From Spirochaetaceae bacterium (GTDB lineage Bacteria > Spirochaetota > Spirochaetia > Treponematales > Breznakiellaceae): a stretch of DNA of 51,835 nt. Both the position numbers and the translations under genes were made by a program. The notes under the pieces were generated by a model that worked only from the letters and a program-made list of their open reading frames with translations, ran no database searches and was not told the DNA's origin. Of the stretch, positions 41,374 to 50,488 are shown piece by piece; positions within the stretch are counted from its first letter, which is position 1; every line of letters begins with the position of its first letter. The stretch lies in contig JAISLT010000120.1 in the NCBI GenBank assembly GCA_031277165.1, forward strand, positions 1 through 51,835, written 5' to 3'.

Positions 41374-41910
41374 CTATTTTGAGAGGGCCCTTTTTACGGT
41401 GGTCCCGATGCCCACGCAGCCCAGGATGATCAGGGTTCCTCCCGCCAATGTTTCTGCCATCCAGATAATGGGGGTGGGCAGTATGGCCAGGAATTCCGGC
41501 ACGGTGTCGGATTTAATCCCCAGGGTACCCGCCAAAAAGAACAGAAACGCAAAGGAGTTAAAAAACTTTGGCAGGACCCCCAGCAGCAGCACAATAAGTC
41601 CCACAAAGATCAATACATAGAGGATCACGCCAATAAAGCTTGTCGTGCCTGCGCTCCCGAATAGGGGCCGCCAAACCAGGGGCAGAAAGATAAAATACAG
41701 AATAAAAATGCTTAATTCCCCCAGGGCCGCTCCCAATACGATATGGCTGATCTTTTCCCGCTCCTGTTCGGCAAGAAAGAATGCAACCATACTAAGCATA
41801 ACCGGCCATGCGGGAAGTTTAAGGAAAAAAAGCAGCCCCTCGGCTATGGCAATTAGGGGCAGAAGCAGGGCGCAGGTTAACATATTCCTTCGATTAAATA
41901 TCTTTTCCAT
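41374..41910 (-). CDS. Small integral membrane protein
   Basis: 178 residues, almost entirely hydrophobic, with about five predicted membrane helices (LTCALLLPLIAIAEGLLFFL, ISHIVLGAALGELSIFILYF, GVILYVLIFVGLIVLLLGVL, FAFLFFLAGTLGI, LAGGTLIILGCVGIGTTVKR). No catalytic motif is apparent and the family was not recognised. AAGGAG precedes ATG 41910. It follows the SDR gene after an 86-base gap that holds a long hairpin. Confidence 0.75.
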   Translation of the reverse strand: MEKIFNRRNMLTCALLLPLIAIAEGLLFFLKLPAWPVMLSMVAFFLAEQEREKISHIVLGAALGELSIFILYFIFLPLVWRPLFGSAGTTSFIGVILYVLIFVGLIVLLLGVLPKFFNSFAFLFFLAGTLGIKSDTVPEFLAILPTPIIWMAETLAGGTLIILGCVGIGTTVKRALSK

Positions 41911-41927
41911 GGAGTCTCCTTATGGTG

Positions 41928-41995
41928 GGGCATTTCCCAAAACCGCCCGGTTTGGGAAATGCCCGGATAGATTATTTTACGCCGCGGGCGGTTTT
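41928..41995 (-). promoter_or_regulatory. Long hairpin with a competing alternative pairing
   Basis: 41928-41964 forms a stem of about 17 base pairs with one bulged A and a 2-base loop (GGGCATTTCCCAAA against TTTGGGAAATGCCC, extended by CCG/CGG). GGGCGGTTTT at 41986-41995, just after the SDR stop, is the exact complement of AAAACCGCCC at 41939-41948 in the heart of that stem. The two pairings exclude each other, as in attenuators. No T-run follows, so processing or stability control is as likely as termination. Confidence 0.5.
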
Positions 41996-41996
41996 G

Positions 41997-42761
41997 TTAG
42001 TGGGCAGTGTAGCCCCCGTCCACCGCAAACTGCGACCCGGAGACAAAAGATGCCTCGTCGGAAAGCAGGAACACCACCGCGTTGGCCACCTCTTCGGTGG
42101 TGCCAAAGCGCTGCTGTGCGTGCTGCGATGCCAGGTACCGGCGGGTCTCGTCGGTTAAATGGTGAAGCAGGGGGGTATCGATGTAACCGGGATGGATAGA
42201 ATTTATCCTGATTCCCTTGTCCGAATAACCCAGGGCCGCCGCCTTGGTCAGGCCGGTAACCCCGTGTTTTGCGGTGACGTAACCCACGGCGGTGGCATTG
42301 CCCACCAGCCCAAGGATAGAGGCGGTATTGACAATGGCGCCGCCCCCGGCCCTAAGAATTGCCGGAATTTGCGCGTGCATCCCGTAAAACACCGCGTTAA
42401 GATTCACCTCGATAACCTTGCGGTACCCGTCGATGTCGATGTCCGCCAGAAGCCCCGAGGGACCGGTAATACCGGCGTTGTTAAAGGCCAGATGCAGGGC
42501 CCCAAAGCTTTTTTCCGCGAAGGCCACAATGTCTTCGTTTGCCTTGGGATCGGTCACATCGGCGGCAAAGGGCAGGGCCTTTCCCCCCGCGGAGTTAATT
42601 TCTTCGGCCACCGCCCGGGCGGGGTCTTCCTTCAGGTCCACCACCACCACCTTGGCCCCCTGGCTTCCCAGCTTAATCGCCGAAACTTTACCGATCCCCG
42701 AGGCGCCGCCGGTAACGATGGCTGTTTTTCCTTCAAAACGCTTGGTAATGTCTTTGTCCAT
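41997..42761 (-). CDS. Short-chain dehydrogenase/reductase
   Basis: Classical SDR of 254 residues. The cofactor motif is TAIVTGGASGIGKVSAIKLG, followed by VVVDLKEDPARAV (Asp at the end of strand 2, favouring NAD), LHLAFNNAGITG, the Ser in GGAIVNTASILGLVG, and Y-x-x-x-K in GYVTAKHGVTGL. It ends with the VSGSQFAVDGGYTAH tail. It resembles 3-oxoacyl-ACP reductase/glucose dehydrogenase-type members; the substrate is unknown. AAAGGAG precedes ATG 42761, with a promoter at 42781-42809. Confidence 0.93.
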   Translation of the reverse strand: MDKDITKRFEGKTAIVTGGASGIGKVSAIKLGSQGAKVVVVDLKEDPARAVAEEINSAGGKALPFAADVTDPKANEDIVAFAEKSFGALHLAFNNAGITGPSGLLADIDIDGYRKVIEVNLNAVFYGMHAQIPAILRAGGGAIVNTASILGLVGNATAVGYVTAKHGVTGLTKAAALGYSDKGIRINSIHPGYIDTPLLHHLTDETRRYLASQHAQQRFGTTEEVANAVVFLLSDEASFVSGSQFAVDGGYTAH

Positions 42762-42780
42762 GATGATACTCCTTTAGATT

Positions 42781-42809
42781 ATTGTCCCACCGGTAAATCC
42801 ATTTGTCAA
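42781..42809 (-). promoter_or_regulatory. Promoter of the SDR gene
   Basis: On the minus strand TTGACA (42804-42809), 17 bases, GACAAT (42781-42786). The leader of about 13 bases carries AAAGGAG. Confidence 0.65.
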
Positions 42810-42910
42810 TCTTTTTCTGCCTAAATTTGTCAGGAATTATTGGCCGGAGAATTGGCCGTCCAGGGGGGAGGCCGGAACCTTTCACGGGCAGGCAAAGAGG
42901 TTTGCTCCAC

Positions 42911-42938
42911 TTGACTTTTTCCTCTGCGGTGGTATACT
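42911..42938 (+). promoter_or_regulatory. Promoter of repeat lipoprotein 1
   Basis: TTGACT (42911-42916), 16 bases, TATACT (42933-42938). The same layout and much of the same sequence precede the second copy at 44898-44925. Confidence 0.65.
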
Positions 42939-42960
42939 CCCCATATAGAGTAACTCTGTG

Positions 42961-44796
42961 ATGCAAAGACGCTATTCCTCCCCCGAAAAGGGGCTTTTCC
43001 CCCTCCTGCCCGCCCTTGTGCTGGCGGGGGCGTTTGGTATGTTCTGCGGCTGCGACGCCCTGAACGCCCCCCTGAAAGAAGAAATCGCCTACCACCTTTC
43101 CCTGCACCCGGTAAAAACCGGGGAAGAACTGACCGCCGCCATAGGGGCCGTTCCCCCAGGCGGGTCAGGGGCTTTTACGATCATGACCGACATTTTTCTT
43201 TCCGCGACGATCCTCATAGACGGTAAAACAATCACCGTGGAAGCCTATGCGGGGAACAGTGACGAAAAAGTAATCCGCCGGGCGGCGGGATTTTCGGGCT
43301 TGATGTTTAGGGTACAGTCCGGCGGGAAACTGGTGCTGGGCGGCGGCCGGAACAAGGAAAACCTGGCGCTGGACGGGGAAAAACGCGCCGGCAGCGATTC
43401 CCTGGTTACGGTCCCAGGCAGCGGAGCGCTGGTTTTGAACGATGGGGCGGAACTGAGAAACAACCGTGAGCCTGCCCCTCAGCAAGGCGGCGCCGTGCTT
43501 GTTTCAGGCGGCAGCTTCACCATGAACGGCGGCTTAATCACCGGGAATGCGGTTACCGGAAGCCTGTCTGGGAGCGGCGGCGGCGGCGTTTATATAAGCG
43601 GCTCCGGTAGCAGTTTTGTCATGAACGGGGGTTCTATCACCGGGAACACCGTCAGCGGGAACGATACCATGGGTGCGGGGGTATTTGTCAAGGGCGGTAG
43701 TTTTGCTATGAACGGGGGAACCATCAGCGAGAACGAAACAGAGAAGGACGGCGGCGGGGTATACGTTACCGGCGGCTTCACCATGAACGGGGGTTCCGTG
43801 AGCGGGAACACCGCCGGGAACGACGGCGGCGGAGTATGCGTTACCGGCGCCGGTAGGTTTACCATGAACGGAGGTTCCATCAGCGGGAACATTTCCACCT
43901 TCGGCGGCGGCGGGGTGGGCAGCACACATGGTGGTGAATTCACCATGAAGAACGGGAGCCTGCGTGGAAACACCGCGAGCCATGGCGGCGGAGTAATAGT
44001 TTTTAACAATGCCTCCTTCAGGATGGAGGGAGGGAGTATCAGCGAAAACACCGCCATTCATGGCCTGGTGCCTGCTATCCCCCTTGCCGGTGGCGGAGTA
44101 CTGGTCCGTAGCGCATCCGGAGGCTTTACCATGACCGGGGGAAGCATCAGCGGGAACATCGCCTCCGAAGGGTATGGCGGCGGGGTGTGTGTCTCTGACG
44201 GTCCGTTTTATATGTCTGAAGGAACGATTAGCGGGAACGTTGCCCGCTTGAGTGATGGCGGCGGAGTGTATGTACATAGTGGAAGTACATCATTTACTAT
44301 GTCCGGAGGAACGATCGGCGTGAATACCGCCGGGGGCAACGGCGGCGGGGTGTATATCTTTTCTACGCCAATACCTCCTTATACATCATTTACGCTATCC
44401 GGGGGAAGGATCAGCAGGAATACCGCCGGCGACAGGGGTGGCGGGGTGTGCAACGAGCAGGGCGAGTTCACCATGTCCGGGGGAACGATCAGCGGGAACA
44501 CCGCCGCAGTACAGGGCGGCGGGGTACACAACTGGAATGGTCTCTTCAAAATGGGGGGTTCCGCGACGGTGAACGTTGATAATCCGGTATTCCCTCAGGG
44601 CGCTGCAGCAGCGATAACCCTGACCGGCCCCCTCAGCGCCAACCCCGCGGCGAACATAGCAGGGACCTTCGGAAGCGGAACACAGCTTTTGACCAACAAC
44701 GCTTTTCTAATGGGGGGATCTCCCGCGAATTATACCCGGTTTCTTGTCAACGGGGCGCCGGGTAAGATTAACCACCTCGGGGTGTATACCCCATAG
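42961..44796 (+). CDS. Surface lipoprotein with tandem MNGG-x-ISGN repeats (copy 1)
   Basis: About 611 residues. A lipoprotein-type signal ends near the GMFCGCDAL cysteines. A conserved 130-residue head (PLKEEIAYHLSLHPVKTGEE ... GKLVLGGGRNKENLALDGEK) precedes about 14 imperfect repeats of about 25 residues, pattern FTMNGGSISGNTA-x-x-GGGVYV. These build a right-handed parallel beta-helix of the kind seen in treponemal and chlamydial Pmp-like adhesins. The C-terminal cap is LTGPLSANPAANIAGTFGSG ... YTRFLVNGAPGKINHLGVYT. The next gene has the same head and cap with fewer repeats. ATG 42961 or the GTG directly before it may be used. Confidence 0.85.
   Translation: MQRRYSSPEKGLFPLLPALVLAGAFGMFCGCDALNAPLKEEIAYHLSLHPVKTGEELTAAIGAVPPGGSGAFTIMTDIFLSATILIDGKTITVEAYAGNSDEKVIRRAAGFSGLMFRVQSGGKLVLGGGRNKENLALDGEKRAGSDSLVTVPGSGALVLNDGAELRNNREPAPQQGGAVLVSGGSFTMNGGLITGNAVTGSLSGSGGGGVYISGSGSSFVMNGGSITGNTVSGNDTMGAGVFVKGGSFAMNGGTISENETEKDGGGVYVTGGFTMNGGSVSGNTAGNDGGGVCVTGAGRFTMNGGSISGNISTFGGGGVGSTHGGEFTMKNGSLRGNTASHGGGVIVFNNASFRMEGGSISENTAIHGLVPAIPLAGGGVLVRSASGGFTMTGGSISGNIASEGYGGGVCVSDGPFYMSEGTISGNVARLSDGGGVYVHSGSTSFTMSGGTIGVNTAGGNGGGVYIFSTPIPPYTSFTLSGGRISRNTAGDRGGGVCNEQGEFTMSGGTISGNTAAVQGGGVHNWNGLFKMGGSATVNVDNPVFPQGAAAAITLTGPLSANPAANIAGTFGSGTQLLTNNAFLMGGSPANYTRFLVNGAPGKINHLGVYTP
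43490..44540 (+). repeat. Tandem beta-helix repeat array, copy 1
   Basis: About 14 in-frame units of roughly 75 bases sharing ACCATGAACGG, AGCGGGAACA and GGCGGCGGGGT modules. Unit borders differ slightly and some carry insertions. Several units match units of the second gene almost base for base, for example around 43568-43625 and 45541-45595. Confidence 0.75.
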
Positions 44797-44897
44797 GCCG
44801 CGGTAGACCGAATTCCGGCGTGCGGAATGGAGTAAAGAGGCAGTATGCCTGTCTTACCGCCGTGGAGCCGCATGTAAAAACCTGCCAAAAAGAAGAC

Positions 44898-44925
44898 TTG
44901 ACTTTTTGCCCCGCCGTGGTATGAT
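44898..44925 (+). promoter_or_regulatory. Promoter of repeat lipoprotein 2
   Basis: TTGACT (44898-44903), 16 bases, TATGAT (44920-44925). It is part of the duplicated upstream region. Confidence 0.65.
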
Positions 44926-44955
44926 AAGGCGACAGTGTAAAGAGGTGATTCTGCC

Positions 44956-45996
44956 GTGAAAAAATTCTATTCCAGCCCGGGGACTTTCCTCCTTATGCTG
45001 GCGGGGGCGCTTGGCACGCTCGGCGGCTGTGATGCCTTTAACGCCCCCCTCAAAGAAGAAATCGACTACCACCTTTCCCTGCACCCGGTAAAAAACGGGG
45101 CAGAACTGGCCGCCGCCATAGGGGCCGTTCCCTCCGGGGGATCCGGAACTTTTGCGATTATAACCGGTATTGTCCTTACCGATACGATCATCATAGATAA
45201 TAATAAAACAATCACCCTGGAAGCCTACGCGGGGAACAGTGACGCAAGAGTAATCCGCAGGGCGGCGGGTTTTACGGGCCCGATGTTTGAGGTACAGTCC
45301 GGCGGGAAACTTGTGCTGGGAGGCGGCCGCGACAAGGAGAATCTGGCGCTGGACGGGGAAAAACGCAGCGCCACCGGTTCCCTGGTTACGGTCACCAGCG
45401 GCGGAGCGCTGGTTTTGAACAGCGGGGCGGAACTGCGGAACAACAGTCGTACCGGCGGCCCCGGCGGCGGGGTATCCGTCTTCTCCTCCGGCAGTTTCAC
45501 CATGAACGGTGGAAGTATCAGTGAAAATACTTCCACCAACGGCGGCGGCGGCGTTTATATAAGCGGCCCCGGTAGCAGTTTTGTCATGAACGGTGGAAGC
45601 ATCAGCGGGAATACTTCCAACTACGGCGGCGGCGGGGTGTACGTTAATGGCGGCAGCTTTGCCATGAACGGTGGAAGCATCAGCGGAAATACTTCCATCA
45701 TTTACGGCGGCGGGGGGGTGTACGTTCCCAGTTCCGGCGGCAGCATCACCATAAGCGGTTCCGCAGAGGTGAACACCAATAACCCGGTGTATCTTCCATC
45801 GGGCAAGACGATAACCCTGACCGGCCCCCTCAGCGCCAACCCCGCGGCAAATATAATACCACAATACCCCAGTGGAGCCCAACTTTTGACCAACAACGCT
45901 TTTCTAATGGCGGGATCTCCCGCGAATTATACCCGTTTTCTTGTCAACGGGGCGCCGGGTAAAATTAACGCTTCCGGGATTTATGTTGGCCCATAG
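44956..45996 (+). CDS. Surface lipoprotein with tandem MNGG-x-ISGN repeats (copy 2)
   Basis: 346 residues; start GTG 44956 with AGAGGTGAT upstream. A lipoprotein signal (FLLMLAGALGTLGGC) is followed by a head nearly identical to copy 1 (FNAPLKEEIDYHLSLHPVKN ... RDKENLALDGEKRS). There are only about four repeats (SFTMNGGSISENTSTNGGGG and similar) and the same cap ending FLVNGAPGKINASGIYVGP. The short array compared with copy 1 points to unequal recombination between repeats. Both are likely displayed on the outer surface or in the periplasm. Confidence 0.85.
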   Translation: MKKFYSSPGTFLLMLAGALGTLGGCDAFNAPLKEEIDYHLSLHPVKNGAELAAAIGAVPSGGSGTFAIITGIVLTDTIIIDNNKTITLEAYAGNSDARVIRRAAGFTGPMFEVQSGGKLVLGGGRDKENLALDGEKRSATGSLVTVTSGGALVLNSGAELRNNSRTGGPGGGVSVFSSGSFTMNGGSISENTSTNGGGGVYISGPGSSFVMNGGSISGNTSNYGGGGVYVNGGSFAMNGGSISGNTSIIYGGGGVYVPSSGGSITISGSAEVNTNNPVYLPSGKTITLTGPLSANPAANIIPQYPSGAQLLTNNAFLMAGSPANYTRFLVNGAPGKINASGIYVGP

Positions 45997-46137
45997 GCCG
46001 GCTTTGTAAGCGGAAAAGCGTCCAGGCCGCGGGCCTAAGCCCGGGCGTAAGGAGCCGCGGTAAAACCTGCCGGGGCAGTTGCGCGGCGGGCGGTTAGTAT
46101 GGAATAATTTCTTTTGTCTTTTTGGAGGAGAAACTGA

Positions 46138-48009
46138 ATGGATACACAGAAAAAAACGGATGCACCGGCCGGTTCCGCCCAGGGGGGGATCCGGGTCCGT
46201 TTTTCCATCGGGGCCAAACTGGTGGCGATCATCACCATACTCCTCCTTTTGTCCCTGGGGGCCATTACCGTGCTGGTGTCGGTGCTGGTATCGGGGGACG
46301 TGCAGCTTACCGCGGAGGACAACAACTTTTCCGTCAACCGCCGGTCCGCGGCCGAGGCGGAAATTATCCTTACGATGATCCGCTCCAACGCCCTGGTGCT
46401 GCTGGAAACCCTTTCCGCCTCCGGGGAATCCGGCTCCGTGGCGGATTTGTTCTTCCAGCGGAACCATGACATTGCGGCGATTATCCTGGCCCGTTCCCCC
46501 ACGCCGGATGTTTTGCTGAACGACCAGTTCTTTCTTGCCAACGAGGCGGATCCGGCCCTGGCGCTCTCCTTTATCGAAGCCCAGGCGGATGCCCTGGACC
46601 GCTGCCGCCGGGGGGATGTGGTCCTGCTTAACGCGGCGCCGGTCTTCGAGGTTCCCGTGCTGGTGCTGTTGTACCCCTGGCAGAACGAGGGCCGGGAAGA
46701 GGCCGCGGCAATCTTTTTTTCCTCCGAGTCCCTCACGGGGATCTTTGGCGCCGGCGCCAACCAGTCCTTTTTAATCAACGACGAGGGGGATCTGCTGGTC
46801 CACGCCGACGCCGATCTGGTCCGGGCCGGGGCAAACCTGGGGGATACCCCCTTTATCCGCAGCATGTGGGAGGGGGAACAGAGCCTGCAAACCCTCTATA
46901 CCGCCCCGGACGGCAAGAGCTATTTCGGGGCCTACAGCAAGCTTTCCTTTGCCAACGCCGCGGTGGTAACCAACATCGAATACAACCTGGTCTTTGAGGG
47001 AACCATCGCCACCACCCGGCGGAACCTGTTCCTTACCGGGGCGGTGCTGTTTGTGTCGATCCTGTTCATCTGGTTTTTTTCCAAGTCGATCAGCGTGCCC
47101 CTTAAAAACCTTTCCGCCGCGGCGGGCCGGATCAAGGGGGGCGAATTTGAGATCGATCTGCGGGCAAAAAGCCATGACGAAATCGGGGTCCTTACCGAAA
47201 GTTTTGTGGAAATGGGCCGGGGGCTGGCGGAACGGGAACGGTTAAAAGATACCTTTGGCCGCTTTATCAACGAAACCATCGCCGAGCAGGCCCTTAAGGG
47301 GGAATTGACCCTGGGGGGCGAAACCAAGCAGGTGACGGTGTTTTTTTCGGATATCCGCTCCTTCACCGCCATATCGGAAAAACTCGAACCCCACGAGGTG
47401 GTGGAGTTCCTTAACGAATACATGACCCTCATGGTGGACTGCGTGGACAGGACCGGCGGGGTGGTGGATAAATTTATCGGTGACGCGGTCATGGCCGTCT
47501 GGGGGGCGCCGGTCTCCGGGGGCAGCCCCGCGCAGGACGCCCTTAACTGCGTCCACGCGGCCCTTGCCATGCGCCTGGCCCTGATAGAATTTAACCAGAG
47601 CCGGGGCGGGGACAAACGGCCGATTATCAAAATCGGCTGCGGCATTAACTCCGGCGATGTGGTGGCCGGCCAGATCGGTTCCACCAAGCGGATGGAATAT
47701 ACCGTCATCGGCGATGCGGTAAACCTCGCCAGCCGGACAGAATCCCTGAACAAACCCTTTGGGACGGATATTCTGATCACCGAAAATACCTGGAAACTGG
47801 TGGGCAGCCGTTTGATTACCAAAGAAATGCCCCCGGTCCAGGTAAAGGGAAAGGAAAAACCGATCCGGCTTTTTGCGGTAATAAACACCATCGAAGAGGA
47901 CGCCCCCGGTCCAAAGACCCTGGCCGAACTGCGAAAACTCCTGGGAATTGTCCCGCCGGATCTGAGCAAGGTAAACCTCAATGCCGAAGAAAAAAAATAT
48001 AAGCTCTAG
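46138..48009 (+). CDS. Membrane-bound class III adenylate cyclase
   Basis: 623 residues. Membrane helix 1 lies at about 26-52 and an extracytoplasmic Cache-like sensor at about 55-300 (SFLINDEGDLLVHADADLVR, GKSYFGAYSKLSF). Membrane helix 2 is near 305-325. A HAMP linker follows (LKNLSAAAGRIKGGEFEIDL), then the cyclase domain from about 400. It has metal Asp residues in VFFSDIRSFTAISEKLEP and GGVVDKFIGDAVMAVWGAPV, and MEYTVIGDAVNLASRTESLN. The Lys (DKFIGD) and Thr (YTVIGD) at the purine-selecting positions fit cAMP production. GGAGGAG precedes ATG 46138. It heads an operon with the FecR and outer-membrane proteins. Confidence 0.93.
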   Translation: MDTQKKTDAPAGSAQGGIRVRFSIGAKLVAIITILLLLSLGAITVLVSVLVSGDVQLTAEDNNFSVNRRSAAEAEIILTMIRSNALVLLETLSASGESGSVADLFFQRNHDIAAIILARSPTPDVLLNDQFFLANEADPALALSFIEAQADALDRCRRGDVVLLNAAPVFEVPVLVLLYPWQNEGREEAAAIFFSSESLTGIFGAGANQSFLINDEGDLLVHADADLVRAGANLGDTPFIRSMWEGEQSLQTLYTAPDGKSYFGAYSKLSFANAAVVTNIEYNLVFEGTIATTRRNLFLTGAVLFVSILFIWFFSKSISVPLKNLSAAAGRIKGGEFEIDLRAKSHDEIGVLTESFVEMGRGLAERERLKDTFGRFINETIAEQALKGELTLGGETKQVTVFFSDIRSFTAISEKLEPHEVVEFLNEYMTLMVDCVDRTGGVVDKFIGDAVMAVWGAPVSGGSPAQDALNCVHAALAMRLALIEFNQSRGGDKRPIIKIGCGINSGDVVAGQIGSTKRMEYTVIGDAVNLASRTESLNKPFGTDILITENTWKLVGSRLITKEMPPVQVKGKEKPIRLFAVINTIEEDAPGPKTLAELRKLLGIVPPDLSKVNLNAEEKKYKL

Positions 48010-50488
48010 TTCCTTTCGTTTTATAGACGGTTTGGTAAGCATCCTCTGCCTGACCGTAGCCGCCGGCTGTCTGTATCTTTTTTGGATCGATCTGTTCGGC
48101 ACCCTTTCCCGGCTGGGGGAACGGCCCGTGGGAACCATCACATGGAAGTACAAGGCCGCCCAGCGGCGCTTTAGCGACCGGGTCCTGTGGGACCGCCTGC
48201 AGATGGAATCCCCGGTATACAACGGCGACCTAATCCGTACCGCGGTTCTTTCCGAAGCTTCCATCACCTTTTATAACGGCGGGTACCTGGATCTTGCCGA
48301 AAACAGCCTGATCAGGATCTTTACCGAAGACGCCATACCCCAGCTTGATCTGATGGAAGGAACCCTTAGCGCCTCCTCCGGGGAAGGGGGGATGATTATC
48401 AGATCCGGGGATCATGAACTTGCCCTGGATTCGGGGGGAACCGCCCAGGCCGCCGGGGGAACCGGGGCGGAATTTGCCATCACCGGCGGCAGGGGCACCC
48501 TCCGCTCCGGCGGCCAGAGCCGGGATATGGGGGACGGCGAGGCCTTCGGTTCCGGGGCCCTGACGGTGGTTGCCAGCCCCCGGCCCAATGCCCGGATCAT
48601 CGCCGCCGGAAGCTCCCCGGGAACGGTGAATTTTCTCTGGACCCGGCAAAACTACACCGGCCCCACCCGCATCGACCTTGCCCGGGACCGGAACTTTACC
48701 CGCCCGGCGGCGGCCCTGGAGGTCCCCGGCGGGGAAAACCGGGCCAGGGTGGAACTGTCCCCGGGGACCTATTACTGGCGGGCCTATTCCGCCCAGACAG
48801 CGGCCCCGTCCCGGTACTTTAAACTAAGCATCATTAACGCCGCTCCCCCCCGGCCAATCAGTCCCGAGGAGGGCCAGGGCCTGCCGCGGTACTCCGGTTC
48901 CCGGCCCCTCCGGTTCCGCTGGGCCTCCGGCGGCGGAGCCCCCGCAAACTCCCGGGAAAATAACGATCCCGACTACTATCTGCTGGAGGCGGCGGATAAC
49001 CCGGGAATGGCCAACCCCGCGGTGCAGATACGGACCCGCAGAACCCAGGCGGATACATCCCTCCTGGGGCCCGGCCGCTGGTTCTGGCGGGTTTCGGCGT
49101 ATTATGAAACGGTTTCCCAGGTATCGGCCCCTGTTTCTTTTACCATTGACGAAGGCGGCGGCCTGGAAGCGCCGGTCCTTATCGCCCCCGCCCCTTCGGC
49201 GGAGGTGGACATTAAGCCCGGTAGCCGGAACGTGTATTTTTCCTGGCGGACCGTGAACGGGGCCGCTTCCTATACCCTTTTGGTTTCGCCTAATCCGGAT
49301 TTGTCGGATCCGGTAATTTCCCGCCGGATGGTCAAGGAAAACTACTACGGGTATCCCGTGGATTCCGGGGTTTTAAAGACAGGGCAGTACTATTGGGGGG
49401 TCTCTCCCGTGGACGCCGGGGGAAGGGAGTTTTCCTTCTCTTCCACCCGGTCCTTTAGCGCCGGGGAAATACCGCCGGCACTGGGGGCTGTTTTTCCCCC
49501 GGACAATTATACCGTGGCGGAGGCCCTGCTGCCCGATATTCGTTTTACCTGGAAAACAGACCTGTCCCCGGTCCGTTTCCAGATCGCCGGCGACGGGAAT
49601 TTTACCTCTCCGGTGGTGGACGAAGCGGCGAGAAGCAGCTTCTTTCAGGGACGGAGGCTTCCTCCCGGCGGGTGGTACTGGCGGGTCCTCGCCGGTCCCG
49701 CCGTTCCGGGGGGCCGGCCTATTTCCACCCCCCCCCGCCGGCTTGTGGTGGCCGGGCCCATGCCGTCCCCGGTCCTGGCCGCGGGTGAAAGCCGTATCAT
49801 AGTTTCCCCCGGTGAACGGGCCAGGTTCCGGTGGCAGCCCGTGGAAGGGGCGGATCGCTACCAGTTCCGGCTGTACAATGCCGGCGGCACCCTTTTTCAT
49901 GCCGAAGAGACCGCCGCGAATTCGGTGAACCTTGTCCTGGACGAATACCCCGAGGGAAATTACCGCTGGACCGTACAGGCCCTTACCCGGGAGAGCGCGC
50001 AGGGTTCCCAACGGAATGGCCCGGCGGGGATGGCCCTCTTTTACCTTGCCAAGGCCCCGGAGCGGGAGGAAGAGCCGGCCCCGCGTGCCCTTCCGGCGGC
50101 GGTCCAAACTCCGCCCCTTCGTTCCGAACCGGAAGAAGGGGGGCCGCCGCTTATTACACCGGCGCATAACCGTACCTTTGGGGTGGCCCAGCTTAGGGCT
50201 GCGCCATCCATTGTCTTTGAATGGGAAGCGGTGGAGGGGGCCTCGGGCTATACCTTTACGGTATCTTCCCAAGACGGCCGGCAGGTTTTACACCTTGCCC
50301 TGCCCTCCCCTTCGTATGTGCTCGACGATTTAAGCATCCTAAGCCGGGGATCTTTTACCTGGCAGGTCCGGGCAAACTGGGAAACCGAAGGGAAAGAAAG
50401 CCCCCCTTCACAGCGGAGCTTTATTATAGATATTCCCGCGGTAAATCAGACCACCCTTCAAGACATTGGGACACTATATGGAAAGTAA
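47981..50488 (+). CDS. FecR-domain protein with repeated fibronectin/Ig-like modules
   Basis: 835 residues. One N-terminal membrane helix (FIDGLVSILCLTVAAGCLYL) is followed by a FecR-like domain (SPVYNGDLIRTAVLSEASIT, LAENSLIRIFTED, LDLMEGTLSASSGEGGMIIR). About five or six beta-sandwich modules come next, each ending in a YYWRA/WFWRV/YYWGV/WYWRV/YRWTV motif, the pattern of fibronectin-like repeats in spirochaete envelope proteins. A Pro/Glu-rich spacer lies before the last module. It is probably anchored in the inner membrane and reaches into the periplasm. ATG 47981 overlaps the cyclase gene by 29 bases, and its end overlaps the next gene. It contains an in-frame C9 run at 49728-49736. Confidence 0.82.
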   Translation: MPKKKNISSSSFRFIDGLVSILCLTVAAGCLYLFWIDLFGTLSRLGERPVGTITWKYKAAQRRFSDRVLWDRLQMESPVYNGDLIRTAVLSEASITFYNGGYLDLAENSLIRIFTEDAIPQLDLMEGTLSASSGEGGMIIRSGDHELALDSGGTAQAAGGTGAEFAITGGRGTLRSGGQSRDMGDGEAFGSGALTVVASPRPNARIIAAGSSPGTVNFLWTRQNYTGPTRIDLARDRNFTRPAAALEVPGGENRARVELSPGTYYWRAYSAQTAAPSRYFKLSIINAAPPRPISPEEGQGLPRYSGSRPLRFRWASGGGAPANSRENNDPDYYLLEAADNPGMANPAVQIRTRRTQADTSLLGPGRWFWRVSAYYETVSQVSAPVSFTIDEGGGLEAPVLIAPAPSAEVDIKPGSRNVYFSWRTVNGAASYTLLVSPNPDLSDPVISRRMVKENYYGYPVDSGVLKTGQYYWGVSPVDAGGREFSFSSTRSFSAGEIPPALGAVFPPDNYTVAEALLPDIRFTWKTDLSPVRFQIAGDGNFTSPVVDEAARSSFFQGRRLPPGGWYWRVLAGPAVPGGRPISTPPRRLVVAGPMPSPVLAAGESRIIVSPGERARFRWQPVEGADRYQFRLYNAGGTLFHAEETAANSVNLVLDEYPEGNYRWTVQALTRESAQGSQRNGPAGMALFYLAKAPEREEEPAPRALPAAVQTPPLRSEPEEGGPPLITPAHNRTFGVAQLRAAPSIVFEWEAVEGASGYTFTVSSQDGRQVLHLALPSPSYVLDDLSILSRGSFTWQVRANWETEGKESPPSQRSFIIDIPAVNQTTLQDIGTLYGK

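Noticed and set aside
43534-44277. Minus-strand frame through the repeat array
   Set aside because: Repetitive mirror of the beta-helix repeats with no start signal.
42958-45996. Tandem repeats as a possible CRISPR array
   Set aside because: Units are in-frame coding repeats without constant repeats separated by unique spacers, and no cas genes are present.
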